DNA of 64,000 nucleotides from Chryseobacterium camelliae (GTDB taxonomy: Bacteria > Bacteroidota > Bacteroidia > Flavobacteriales > Weeksellaceae): the NCBI RefSeq assembly GCF_002770595.1, contig NZ_CP022986.1:3410001-3474000 (forward strand). Reading direction: 5' to 3'. Each line of letters starts with the position of its first letter. The first letter of the stretch is position 1. A program made the position numbers and the translations under genes. Positions 44,325-52,577 of this stretch are shown here, in pieces. The notes under the pieces were generated by a model. The model saw only the letters and a program-made list of their open reading frames with translations, made no database searches and was not told where the DNA came from.

Positions 44325-46178
44325 TTATTCTCCAGAGCCGGAAATGATGCTGTGAAGATTCTGTTTTAAAGTTTCCAGATGCGCTTTTTTGTCATCAATC
44401 GTATTGTAAGTATCCTTCAGCAGAGGATTCTCCCTGGATGGATTGGTAAAGAAAGATAAGTTGTTTTCCAGCTTTACAATTTCCCCTTCCAGGTCGGAAA
44501 TCTGGCTCTTGATCTTTCTGGCTTTATCCGTCAGCTGGTTTTCAGACAATCCTTCCTCCTTCAGTTCGAGCTCATTGATCTTATTCAGCCTCAGCTTTTC
44601 ACGTAAGGTCTTGTTGAATTCGGAATTGATGGAAATCTTATCGCGCGGCACTTTACCGATGTTGTTCCAGGCTGTTTTGATGGCTTCGATCCTTTCGATG
44701 CTGCCTTCTTCATCGCCTACGGTTTTCAGTTCATCCAGAAGGTGCTTCTTCTGTTTGTAGTTGTCTTTCCAGTTATCGGTAGAGGTATTGCTCTTTTCAC
44801 GGAAATTATTGAAAAATGCATTACAGGCATCACGGAACTCATCCCAGATTTTGTTCGTCATGCTCTTAGGAACGTGCCCGATTTTTTTCCAGTCCTCCTG
44901 CAGTTTCTTGAACAACGGTACCGAGATATCCCAGTCCTCATTGCTTACATTGTCCTGAGCAGTCTGGATCAGTTTCATTTTCTCCTCCAGATTCGTCTGT
45001 TGTGAACCTTTCAGGGATTTATAATAGCTGTTTTTTGTTGTATTGAACGCTCTGAGCGTGGTCTTGAAGTCATTCCAGTTCTGGTTGGAAAGTTTCCGGG
45101 GCACGCTGCCGGTTTTAAGGAATTCAGAACGGAGGTCTTCCACTCTTCTGATGGCATTCTGCCAGTAATTGTGGTTGGGATTCTCAGCGGGTTCTGAAAG
45201 TTTTTTGATTTCGGCAATGATCTGGTTTTTCTTTTCCAGATTGGCATTCTGCTCAGCTTCTATGGCTACTGAAAGTTCAGATTTCCTTTCGTGGATCTTA
45301 TTGGAAATTTCCTTAAATTCTTCCCAGGTCTTTTCACGGAATTCTTCTGCCACTGGCTCAGCCTCTTCTTTCCATAGCTTATGCAGGTATTGCAGCTCGT
45401 TCAGGGCTTTCTGGATCACCGGTTCGTTTTCCAGCTGTCGGGCGCGCTCAATGATATGCTGCCTTTTTTCAAGGTTGTGGCTGTATTCCTGCTCCAGGAA
45501 TTCTTTATTCAGATCCAGCATCTGGTAAAACTGGTTCAGATGATGGAAATAATTATTGTTAAGGATCCTGAATTCCGATTTAGCTACCTGGCCGGCTTTA
45601 GACCAGTCTTCTTTGATCTCACGGATGGATCTGAAAAGATTGACTCCGGGTTCGGAATTGGTATAGAGGTTTTTAAGCCTTTCGATAATACTTTGCCTGT
45701 GTTCAAGGTTCTGCTTTTGCTCTTCTTCCTGGCCTTTCTGGTAGGCGTCATGTTTTTCCCTGAAGATATTGACTAAAGCAGAAAACCTGGACTGCATCGG
45801 ATGCTCATAGCTGAAGTTCTCAGCAGCATTTCCGGCTTCCACATATTCATGCTTCTTGTCTTCTACTTCATCATGGAGGTGGTGGGATGCTTTTTCTTTG
45901 AGCTGGTTGAATCTTTTGGAGTTTTCGCCGGCATCCGGAGTGTTGATGATCTTCTCCATTTCCTTCAGAATATCTGCCAGGCTCATATCAGGTTCTTCGT
46001 GATCCTCTTCATGGGTGGCCGGCATCTCTTCTTCCTGGGCAGGATCCTTTTCTTCTTCATGATTATTTTCATCATGAGAAGCCGTATGCTCCTGGATCGG
46101 TTCCTGATGCTCTTCCTGCGGCATTTCTGCGGCATTTTTCTTTTCTTCGTTTTCAGAAAGATTGTTTTCTGTAGTCAT
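44325..46178 (-). CDS. DUF349 repeat protein
   Basis: The 617-residue protein is almost wholly helical and charged. The N-terminal ~130 residues are acidic low complexity (EEKDPAQEEEMPATHEEDHE). Then four to five DUF349 repeats of about 70-80 residues follow, with markers such as WKEEAEPVAEEFREKTWEEF, SKAGQVAKSEFRILNN, WKKIGHVPKSMTNKIWDEF and WNNIGKVPRDKISINSEFN. The function of DUF349 is unknown. A coiled-coil or nucleic-acid-associated role is often suggested. It lies 74 bases downstream of aroE on the same strand. Confidence 0.85.
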   Translation of the reverse strand: MTTENNLSENEEKKNAAEMPQEEHQEPIQEHTASHDENNHEEEKDPAQEEEMPATHEEDHEEPDMSLADILKEMEKIINTPDAGENSKRFNQLKEKASHHLHDEVEDKKHEYVEAGNAAENFSYEHPMQSRFSALVNIFREKHDAYQKGQEEEQKQNLEHRQSIIERLKNLYTNSEPGVNLFRSIREIKEDWSKAGQVAKSEFRILNNNYFHHLNQFYQMLDLNKEFLEQEYSHNLEKRQHIIERARQLENEPVIQKALNELQYLHKLWKEEAEPVAEEFREKTWEEFKEISNKIHERKSELSVAIEAEQNANLEKKNQIIAEIKKLSEPAENPNHNYWQNAIRRVEDLRSEFLKTGSVPRKLSNQNWNDFKTTLRAFNTTKNSYYKSLKGSQQTNLEEKMKLIQTAQDNVSNEDWDISVPLFKKLQEDWKKIGHVPKSMTNKIWDEFRDACNAFFNNFREKSNTSTDNWKDNYKQKKHLLDELKTVGDEEGSIERIEAIKTAWNNIGKVPRDKISINSEFNKTLREKLRLNKINELELKEEGLSENQLTDKARKIKSQISDLEGEIVKLENNLSFFTNPSRENPLLKDTYNTIDDKKAHLETLKQNLHSIISGSGE

Positions 46179-46252
46179 GGCAAATCTTTTATGTGAGTGG
46201 TGTTAATATCCTTTAAATATAGCAAAAAAGGCAATTCAAGCACTAATTTAGG

Positions 46253-46990
46253 TTATTTTTTTTGAAAATTCCAAATTTCCCAGGCTTTTTCAGCCTGCTG
46301 CTCAAGCATATAATATCCGTTGACGGTTTTCGCTCCTTTCTCAGATGCGTTGATGATAAACCGGGTGTATTCAGGGTTGTAGATAAGGTCAATGACCAGG
46401 TGTTGTTGCGATATGCCTTCAAACGGAAAGTTAAGGCAGTCATCTGTATTCGGATAAGTACCTACGGGAGTGCATTGGACAATGATGGTGTTCCTGCGTA
46501 CCGTATCACAATTGAGCGTGTCAAAAGTAACTTCTGATTTCCGTGATACCGTGGTGAAAGGAATGCCGTTTTTTTTCATGACATACTGTACTGCCTTGGC
46601 AGCCCCTCCGTCGCCGAGGATGAGGGCAGAAATGTGATGTGGCTTACGATGCAGGAGCAGTGTTTTTTCAAATCCGAATGCATCGGTATTATAGCCTTTT
46701 TTCAGTCCGTTTTCGATACAGACACAGTTGACGGCACCTATATTCTTCGCTTCCTCGCTAAGCTCATCCAGGTAGCCGATGATTTTTTCCTTGTACGGAA
46801 TGGTGACATTGAAGCCCCGCAGTCCGGGTTCTGCAAACAGCTGTTCCGCTTCACTGATGTCCTGCAGGTCAAAGATATCATAGGAGAAATCATGGACCAT
46901 CAGTTTCTGGAATTTATTTTCAAAGAATTTCTTTGAAAAGGAGTAGGAGATATTTCTGCCGATCAGGCCTAATTTTGTCTTGGAAACCAT
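46253..46990 (-). CDS. aroE: Shikimate dehydrogenase
   Basis: The 245-residue enzyme reduces 3-dehydroshikimate with NADPH. Visible are GLIGRNISYSFSKKFFE (substrate Ser-x-Ser as SYS, slightly diverged), FNVTIPYKEKI with the catalytic Lys, VNCVCIENG, NTDAFGFEKTL and the nucleotide loop ILGDGGAAKAV. At 245 residues it is shorter than E. coli AroE (272), which is common in Bacteroidota. It is head to tail with the DUF349 gene. A terminator of the next upstream gene precedes it. Confidence 0.92.
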   Translation of the reverse strand: MVSKTKLGLIGRNISYSFSKKFFENKFQKLMVHDFSYDIFDLQDISEAEQLFAEPGLRGFNVTIPYKEKIIGYLDELSEEAKNIGAVNCVCIENGLKKGYNTDAFGFEKTLLLHRKPHHISALILGDGGAAKAVQYVMKKNGIPFTTVSRKSEVTFDTLNCDTVRRNTIIVQCTPVGTYPNTDDCLNFPFEGISQQHLVIDLIYNPEYTRFIINASEKGAKTVNGYYMLEQQAEKAWEIWNFQKK

Positions 46991-47001
46991 CCCTCAAAAA
47001 T

Positions 47002-47028
47002 AAAAAAAAGACCGGACAAGCCGGTCTT
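47002..47028 (-). terminator. Rho-independent terminator of the T9SS nuclease
   Basis: On the minus strand AAGACCGG CTTGT CCGGTCTT is followed by TTTTTTATTTT, 22 bases after the nuclease stop. Confidence 0.88.
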
Positions 47029-47050
47029 GGAATGCAATAAATTTGGTATT

Positions 47051-48829
47051 TTATTCTACGATGAATTTCGTAGAGAAATAATCCGTTTTAAGGATATAAT
47101 TTCCTTTGGTTATCCCTTTTAACTGGATTTTATTTGAATTTTTAAAAGGACTGATCAGGGTTTCGATCAGTTTTCCGGATAGATCATAGATCTCTGCCTT
47201 TGAAATTTTGGACAGATTTTCTCCTTTTACGTACAATTCATGGTTATGTACAGGATTCGGGTATACAGCAAATGCCTTGTCTTTAGTGATCTCTGCGGTG
47301 CCCAGCGTGCTGAAGCACGTCCAGCTCAGGTTATCCATCGCTACTCTGTTTCCTGAAACAGGGTTGATGATTTTGATCACGATATTTCCGCTGACATTGA
47401 TGTTGTTGATTGTCGTCGTCGTTACCGTTGAGCTGTAAGGAATGGTTCCTACAGTGACACCGTTGATCTGAACGTTCAGGTTGTTGCTGCTTCCTGTGAA
47501 TTTCAGCTGGGTAGTCAGTGTAAGGCTCTGGATTCCTCCGGAAATGGATGTGCTGGTCAGGTTTCCGTTACGGATCGTGATTGCTTTGTTATTGATGGTC
47601 TGGTCGCTTCTGGAATCTGTGGCAGTCCAGGTGATTCCGTTATTGGTCCAGTTATAAGTGTTATAGGCATCTGCTACAACGGTGATGGTTTCAAAGTTTT
47701 CCGTTCCGCAGCTGGTTCCGCCTCCGGTTTGTCCCGCCAGTGTAGTTCCTGTTGCAGTATTGCTCTGTGCGGAAGAATTTCCTGCCGCATCTCTGGCAAT
47801 GATGTAGAACGTATAGGTAGTGGAAGGAGCCAGTCCGGATACGGTAGCTGAAGTTCCTGTAACCGTAGCGTATAATGTTCCGTTTACATAGATGTCATAT
47901 CCGGCTACGCCGATATTGTCTGTTGCGGCAGTCCAGTTCAGTGCAATAGAGTTTGCCGTAGGATTGCCGGCGGTAAGGTTGGTTGCAGCTGTTGGAGCCT
48001 GCGTATCCACTACCGGAGTTCCCCATACCTGGTTAACGTATTCCGGATGGTCGATATACGGGTTCCTGTTACCCTGAAAAGTGTACGAAGCATTGTTCCT
48101 CGCAATTTCTGCCGGGGAAACCGGATCCATGGCGCTCCACGCAAGCAGCTGGTTGAGCTCCCACGCCTGAAGTCCCGGGTATGCCGATCCTCCGAGCATA
48201 TTTCCGGTACTAAAGCCGGATAGCTGGCTTTCATATCTTGTGACAAAGTAAAAGATCATCCTGGCTACATCGCCTTTGAAAGCATCAATTGGTTCAAACA
48301 CGGTTCCTGAGTATCCTGCCGATGCCGAATTTCCAAGCTTGGATCCGTTCAGGGAGGTAAACGAGGCAGTACCTACTTTTCCATAAGGATAGTTAGAGCG
48401 TTTTCCGTTCACATACCCGTCGGTAGGCCTGATGAAATGAATGTCTGAAACCATAGGAGCATTACTGTTGAAAAGGCTTTGTGGCACTACATGTTCCCTG
48501 TTGTAGCAGTCGCTTTCACTGTTATAATTTCCGCATTGGTTGTTTCCGGGGGTAAAGTTATACGGATCCGGGCCGTTCGGGTTCTCGGAATACATGTCCA
48601 GCACTGTTCCGTCGTTTTCATAGAAATAATCGCGGTCGGTAGTCTGGTATCCGGTATAGAGCCCACCGTAACCATGGTCAACATGGCCGTTCGTAATGAT
48701 CTCTTTCAGCTTGGTCTTCAGGGCTGCACCGGTAAGGCCTGTTGTTCCGTCATAGTATCCGTTAGGAATCTGAGCCCATACATTGAGAAATGTAAAGCTC
48801 ATTAAAAAAGCACATAAAATACGTTTCAT
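47051..48829 (-). CDS. Secreted endonuclease I-type nuclease with fibronectin III and T9SS sorting domain
   Basis: The 592-residue protein has a signal peptide (LMSFTFLNVWAQ), then an endonuclease-I (EndA) domain at residues ~25-260 with YNREHVVPQSLFNSN (catalytic His) and HFIRPTDGYVNGKRSNYPYG. A fibronectin type III domain lies at ~275-365 (APTAATNLTAGNPTANSI, YTFYIIARDAAGNSS). A beta-sandwich follows at ~375-505, and a type A T9SS sorting domain begins FAVYPNPVHNHELYVKGE. It should be an extracellular, non-specific DNase used for nutrition or biofilm turnover. A TATCTTTG box lies 20 bases upstream. Confidence 0.93.
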   Translation of the reverse strand: MKRILCAFLMSFTFLNVWAQIPNGYYDGTTGLTGAALKTKLKEIITNGHVDHGYGGLYTGYQTTDRDYFYENDGTVLDMYSENPNGPDPYNFTPGNNQCGNYNSESDCYNREHVVPQSLFNSNAPMVSDIHFIRPTDGYVNGKRSNYPYGKVGTASFTSLNGSKLGNSASAGYSGTVFEPIDAFKGDVARMIFYFVTRYESQLSGFSTGNMLGGSAYPGLQAWELNQLLAWSAMDPVSPAEIARNNASYTFQGNRNPYIDHPEYVNQVWGTPVVDTQAPTAATNLTAGNPTANSIALNWTAATDNIGVAGYDIYVNGTLYATVTGTSATVSGLAPSTTYTFYIIARDAAGNSSAQSNTATGTTLAGQTGGGTSCGTENFETITVVADAYNTYNWTNNGITWTATDSRSDQTINNKAITIRNGNLTSTSISGGIQSLTLTTQLKFTGSSNNLNVQINGVTVGTIPYSSTVTTTTINNINVSGNIVIKIINPVSGNRVAMDNLSWTCFSTLGTAEITKDKAFAVYPNPVHNHELYVKGENLSKISKAEIYDLSGKLIETLISPFKNSNKIQLKGITKGNYILKTDYFSTKFIVE

Positions 48830-48849
48830 TTTTTTTAATTTGGGGGCAG

Positions 48850-48857
48850 CAAAGATA
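48850..48857 (-). promoter_or_regulatory. -7 box (TATCTTTG) for the T9SS nuclease
   Basis: A perfect TAnnTTTG match on the minus strand, 20 bases before the start codon. No clear -33 TTG. Confidence 0.5.
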
Positions 48858-48880
48858 TTAAAAATTAGATACTTCCGATA

Positions 48881-50086
48881 TTAATTTTTAGTAATATAGT
48901 CTTTGCGTATCCTGGAGAAGAACCAGGAAATGGCGATCCCAAACAGGGCTGCTGTAAGAGCAACGGTAATATAATTCCGGGCGACAATTTTTACCGGGAA
49001 AGGCAGTGTTTCATTGGCCCTGAAAAACTCAGTATATTCCTGGAAGTAGCAGAGTGCTGTCCCGAAGATCAGCCCGGAGGCAACGCCGCAGATGACAATC
49101 AGGATTCCGGTATAGAAATAGATTTTTCTGAGCCCGTTAAGCGGGAAGCCCAGCGAAACCAATGACCGGGCCTGCTGTTTTTTATCCAGCTGAAGGATGA
49201 TGATGGCACCGGCAAGGTTAAAGGTCGTAATAAAGATAACGAGTGCAAAGATCAGGTAAATGAACAGTTTTTCAGTATTGATCATTTTCCAGAATGCTGC
49301 ATTTTCCTCTTCTTTGGTACGGATTTTTACCTTTTTACCCAGAGAGGAGAGCAGTTGCTGTTTTACAGCATCTGTATTGTCCGGGTTTTTCAGTTTGATG
49401 ACGATCCGGTAGGCAGAGTTCTTCGGCAGGTCCAGAAGCTCTTCCGTCAGCTCGATCGGAGCGATGATGTAATTGTCCAGCTGGTCTTTTCCAGGAAATA
49501 CACCGGTCACCAGAATATCTTTTTTACGGTAAATATCTTCCTCTTTATTGATGATTCCTGTTCCTGCTTTGGGCATGAAGATCGTAGCAAAGCCTTTATC
49601 GGAAGCTACCGGCACCGATAAGCGGTTGTCCAGTGAATTTTCCATCAGGACTTCATTGGAATACTCAAAACTTGGATATGTTCCGTAGAATACTTCTTTG
49701 TTGATCGGGTTTACCTTGGTATAGGCGGAATCTACACCGCGAAGATAGGCAATGTCGCCTTTCCCGTTGAAGTTGATGTAGACTTTTTCTTCAATAACTT
49801 TCGAAAAGCTGCTGATTTCTTTATTGGCTTTCAGGACATCAACCGTTTTATTAAGGTCTTTCAGGGTTTTTCCTGAAGCGCTTTCCACGGTAAGGTCGGC
49901 GTGGAGATTGGAAATGAGGTCCTGGTTAAGGTCTTCCAGCCCGGAGAAAACAGAGATGATGACAAACATTGCGGTTACGGCTACGGTCATAGCCCCGATG
50001 GCCAGCCACGTAATAAACGTAACGGCCGTACTTCCTTTTTTGGATAAAAGGTAGCGGGACGCAATATAGAAGGCAATGTTTTTCAC
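48881..50086 (-). CDS. FtsX-type ABC transporter permease (LolC/LolE-like)
   Basis: The 401-residue protein begins MKNIAFYIASRYLLSKKGST and has the 1+3 helix layout of the family. There is one N-terminal helix (AIGAMTVAVTAMFVIISVFS), a periplasmic domain at ~45-270 and three helices at the end, including YLIFALVIFITTFNLAGAII. In E. coli LolC/E releases lipoproteins from the inner membrane. The ATPase partner is not in the window. It begins four bases after rbfA, a conserved pairing in Flavobacteriia as far as I know. Confidence 0.87.
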   Translation of the reverse strand: MKNIAFYIASRYLLSKKGSTAVTFITWLAIGAMTVAVTAMFVIISVFSGLEDLNQDLISNLHADLTVESASGKTLKDLNKTVDVLKANKEISSFSKVIEEKVYINFNGKGDIAYLRGVDSAYTKVNPINKEVFYGTYPSFEYSNEVLMENSLDNRLSVPVASDKGFATIFMPKAGTGIINKEEDIYRKKDILVTGVFPGKDQLDNYIIAPIELTEELLDLPKNSAYRIVIKLKNPDNTDAVKQQLLSSLGKKVKIRTKEEENAAFWKMINTEKLFIYLIFALVIFITTFNLAGAIIILQLDKKQQARSLVSLGFPLNGLRKIYFYTGILIVICGVASGLIFGTALCYFQEYTEFFRANETLPFPVKIVARNYITVALTAALFGIAISWFFSRIRKDYITKN

Positions 50087-50090
50087 GCTT

Positions 50091-50450
50091 TTACAGGGTA
50101 GGATTGTCGCCTTCGCCTCTCAGTTCCTTTTCAATCCTTTCCACATCGTCCAGAGTCGTATCCAGGTAGAAATTCAGCTGCGGGATCACACGCACTTGCT
50201 TGGCCATCTTCTGGCCGATAAAGTTGCGGTACTGCGTTTTATTGGCCTCAATCTCCTTCATAACGGCAGAACGGAACTCCTGCGGGAAAATGCTGAGGTA
50301 AATCTTGGCAATCCCCAGATCGGCAGAAATCTTTACATCCGAAACACTGATCAGGATGCTTTGCTTGCTCTCTGATGCCTGTTTACGGAAAAGTTCCGCG
50401 AAATCTTCCTGTATAATCTGTGCTACTTTTCTTTGTCTGTTACTTTCCAT
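50091..50450 (-). CDS. rbfA: Ribosome-binding factor A
   Basis: The 119-residue KH-like protein has RQRKVAQIIQEDFAELF at the start, SVSDVKISADLGIAKIYLSI (the central beta strands) and RVIPQLNFYLDTTLDDVER at the end, the family pattern. It helps mature the 30S ribosome at low temperature. The start is supported by a TAAATTTG box ending nine bases upstream. Confidence 0.93.
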   Translation of the reverse strand: MESNRQRKVAQIIQEDFAELFRKQASESKQSILISVSDVKISADLGIAKIYLSIFPQEFRSAVMKEIEANKTQYRNFIGQKMAKQVRVIPQLNFYLDTTLDDVERIEKELRGEGDNPTL

Positions 50451-50458
50451 AAGTGATG

Positions 50459-50475
50459 CAAATTTAGTACTTTTG
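50459..50475. promoter_or_regulatory. Back-to-back -7 boxes for rbfA and mce
   Basis: CAAATTTA at 50459-50466 is TAAATTTG on the minus strand, serving rbfA. TACTTTTG at 50468-50475 on the plus strand serves mce. Only one base separates the two boxes, so each promoter's upstream part lies in the other's transcribed start. Confidence 0.5.
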
Positions 50476-50539
50476 TTTGAATTGCCGGGCGAAATCTGCC
50501 TTCAGCAATAAATTTACGCTTAATTATATCCATCAACCT

Positions 50540-50938
50540 ATGAAGTTAGAACATATCGGCATTGCTGTGGCCTCCCTGGGTGTTTCCGATGACCTTTTTG
50601 CCCGCCTGCTGGGAAAACCTTCCTATAAAAAAGAAAGTGTTGAACGCGAAGAAGTGGTTACCTCTTTCTATCAGACCGGCGACAGCAAAATCGAGCTGCT
50701 GGAAGCCAGCAACGAGGACAGTCCCATTTCCAAATTCATCAGTAAAAAAGGGGAGGGCATCCACCATCTTGCGTTTGCTGTCGATAATATCCTGGATGAG
50801 ATTGACCGCCTGAAAAAGGAGGGTTTTGAATTTATTTCCGAAGAGCCGAAAGAAGGGGCTGATAATAAGCTGGTTGCTTTCCTGCACCCGAAAAGCACCA
50901 ATGGGGTCTTGGTAGAATTATGTCAAGAAAAACCGTAA
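50540..50938 (+). CDS. mce: Methylmalonyl-CoA epimerase
   Basis: The 132-residue enzyme of the vicinal-oxygen-chelate fold has MKLEHIGIAV with the first metal His, GEGIHHLAFAVDN with the second, and GVLVELCQ with the Glu ligand. It interconverts the R and S forms of methylmalonyl-CoA in propionate and branched-chain degradation. The ATG at 50540 fits the family. The frame extends to 50477 with 21 extra residues that overlap the promoter region, so I rejected that start. The tRNA follows with its own promoter. Confidence 0.93.
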   Translation: MKLEHIGIAVASLGVSDDLFARLLGKPSYKKESVEREEVVTSFYQTGDSKIELLEASNEDSPISKFISKKGEGIHHLAFAVDNILDEIDRLKKEGFEFISEEPKEGADNKLVAFLHPKSTNGVLVELCQEKP

Positions 50939-50943
50939 AAAAT

Positions 50944-50973
50944 TTTGTAGTGACGGAAATTTTGCTATTTTTG
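50944..50973 (+). promoter_or_regulatory. Consensus Bacteroidota promoter of the tRNA gene
   Basis: TTTG at 50944-50947 and TATTTTTG at 50966-50973 are separated by 18 bases. It is the best full -33/-7 match in the window, and a start about 26 bases before the mature tRNA end is expected. Confidence 0.75.
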
Positions 50974-50999
50974 CAGTCACAAAATTCAACCAATTTTGA

Positions 51000-51073
51000 G
51001 GTCCTATAGCTCAGTTGGTTAGAGCACCTGACTCATAATCAGGTGGTCCTTGGTTCGAGCCCAAGTGGGACCA
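51000..51073 (+). tRNA. tRNA with CAT anticodon, probably elongator tRNA-Met
   Basis: The 74-base cloverleaf has acceptor arms GGTCCTA and TGGGACC with discriminator A. The D arm is AGCTCAGTTGGTTAGAGC, the anticodon stem-loop is CCTGACTCATAATCAGG with CAT at 51034-51036, and the T loop is TTGGTTCGAGCCCAA. The 3' CCA is not encoded. A CAT anticodon could be elongator Met, initiator Met or Ile2 (lysidine). The first base pair is normal G-C, which argues against initiator. I favour elongator Met from overall resemblance to other flavobacterial sequences. Confidence 0.9.
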
Positions 51074-51080
51074 CAAATAA

Positions 51081-51117
51081 AAGCCTAAGCGAATCATCAG
51101 ATTGCTTAGGCTTTTTA
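51081..51117. terminator. Terminator after the tRNA gene
   Basis: A ten-base stem (AAGCCTAAGC / GCTTAGGCTT) with a 13-base loop is followed by TTTAATT. With As on the left it can also serve the minus-strand gene ending at 51151. Confidence 0.85.
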
Positions 51118-51150
51118 ATTTAAATAATATCCCTCTTTAAATATCAGTTT

Positions 51151-51438
51151 TTAACAATCTTCATAGGTAGAATTAACAGCATAAGCTAATTCATCAATGA
51201 ATCCTGGGCTACCATCTGTGTTGTCAGATTGGAAAAATACTGTATTGGTAGTTCCACAAGCATTGGTATAAGAAACAGACCACCATCTGAAATATAGAGC
51301 TAATGCTTGTTGTTGTTCTTGGGTTAATTCTTTAACTTCATTTTTCTTCTGTTTAACTTCTTGCTTTACCTCTCCTCTTGTATTAGCAAATGTTAAAACT
51401 GACAGAGCTAATGCTCCGACTAAAAATAATTTTTTCAT
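51151..51438 (-). CDS. Small secreted protein of unknown function
   Basis: The 95-residue protein has a signal peptide (LFLVGALALSVLTFA), then a Lys/Glu/Gln-rich helix (EVKQEVKQKKNEVKELTQEQ). A compact C-terminal part has two Cys (SVSYTNACG and TYEDC at the end). The cysteines may form a disulfide. No family is recognised. It is followed by the divergent tRNA terminator and lies 32 bases downstream of a GLPGLI gene on the same strand, so the two may be co-transcribed. Confidence 0.65.
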   Translation of the reverse strand: MKKLFLVGALALSVLTFANTRGEVKQEVKQKKNEVKELTQEQQQALALYFRWWSVSYTNACGTTNTVFFQSDNTDGSPGFIDELAYAVNSTYEDC

Positions 51439-51470
51439 AGTTAAAATGATATTTGAATTTTAGTTCTTTT

Positions 51471-52244
51471 CTAGTCTAAAAATGTATTGATGCGTTTTAT
51501 TCTGTCAGTCATAGTTTTAGTTTTATCATTACCATTTGCATCTACTACTTTTAAATTCCCGTTATACATTGAAGGATTTTCATGAAAGTTTTTTCTTGCT
51601 TCTAAAAATTGTTGTTTATTTTTTGCCTTGACTTCATTATAATATTTTAAAGGTTCTATAAAGTCTTCTGATTTCTTAATGTCAGTGGCATAGATTTCAA
51701 TTGTTTTATTTTTATTATAAATTTCCAGTATCATTCCAGAAAGACCTTTAAATCTAAATGGACCATCTTGTATTGGAATGTCTTTGGTAAACCAAGCAAA
51801 AAAAACATCACCAGTATCAGTCGTTGTTTTGGCCAATTGGCATTTGAAACCTTTTATATCTTTTGTCTCACCCAATATTTCCCATTTTAACTTAGGTTCT
51901 TCAAAAGTAAAAATGTATTTCCCTACCGGTAATGATGCAGTTACCACATCATTGTTCTTATAAATACTCTCAACAGCTTTGGGATATTTTGGGATATTCC
52001 CATAATTTGTACTTATAGTTTGTGTAGAATTTCCTTTATAATATGCTTTAGCTTCTGCACTGCAATACATTGATTCGGTATTATTACATAATAAAGCTGA
52101 TGAATAAACTTTTACTTTTTTCCTGTTTAAACTATCAGAAATCATTTTTGTTTCGTAATTGATTTCCATTACAGCTTTGCTCTGAGCAGCACATAAGACA
52201 AAATTTAAGGTTAAGAATACAGCATATATCAATTTGTATTTCAT
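51471..52244 (-). CDS. GLPGLI-family secreted protein
   Basis: The 257-residue protein has a signal peptide (LTLNFVLCAAQ) and the family core: KWEILGETKDIKGFKCQLA, FFAWFTKDIPIQDGPFRFKG and LSGMILEIY, a variant of the GLPGLI motif. The family is restricted to Bacteroidota and its function is unknown. Export to the periplasm or surface is expected. It faces a second family member at 52578 across a 333-base gap. Confidence 0.87.
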   Translation of the reverse strand: MKYKLIYAVFLTLNFVLCAAQSKAVMEINYETKMISDSLNRKKVKVYSSALLCNNTESMYCSAEAKAYYKGNSTQTISTNYGNIPKYPKAVESIYKNNDVVTASLPVGKYIFTFEEPKLKWEILGETKDIKGFKCQLAKTTTDTGDVFFAWFTKDIPIQDGPFRFKGLSGMILEIYNKNKTIEIYATDIKKSEDFIEPLKYYNEVKAKNKQQFLEARKNFHENPSMYNGNLKVVDANGNDKTKTMTDRIKRINTFLD

Positions 52245-52577
52245 GTTGTTAATTAATTTTATATCTCAATTATACGAATAAAAATTTAATCACAATTGCA
52301 GGAATCCGTATTTACTAAAACTTTTTTATTATGTATAATACAGGTAAAGTAAAACAAGTTCTTGCTTTATAAAATTCTCTGATTTGCTTTGATTCCTTTT
52401 CAACCGAACTTAGACTATTCGGATTAATGTCATCCTTTTTAAACCTTTTTTGCCATTTCTTGTTGTCTTATTCCTCCTTATAAGACTCTATGGTATATAT
52501 CACCATCAAGATATTTTAAATACATTTGAAGAGCGATCTCATTTTATATTTTTTTATTCATAATATCAATTTCACAA
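52245..52577. other. 333-base gap between two GLPGLI genes
   Basis: The gap is AT-rich. The minus strand contains the gene-like fragment listed at 52315-52467, with a GGAGGA sequence before a five-codon MAKKV frame. I see no clear -7 box for either GLPGLI gene. Confidence 0.45.
52315..52467 (-). pseudogene. Protein-like fragment, perhaps a frameshifted small gene
   Basis: An open frame without a start codon reads DNKKWQKRFKKDDINPNSLS and then SVEKESKQIREFYKARTCF, ending KKF stop. A good ribosome-binding site (GGAGGA) and ATG lie in another frame just upstream, and that frame stops after five codons next to an A run. Loss of one base would join them. I do not recognise the protein. Confidence 0.3.

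Noticed and set aside
51000..51073. Annotation of the CAT tRNA as initiator Met or Ile2
   Set aside because: The first pair is G-C (initiator usually lacks pairing there), and the acceptor and arm sequences look like elongator Met; Ile2 cannot be fully excluded without a lysidine-specific model.
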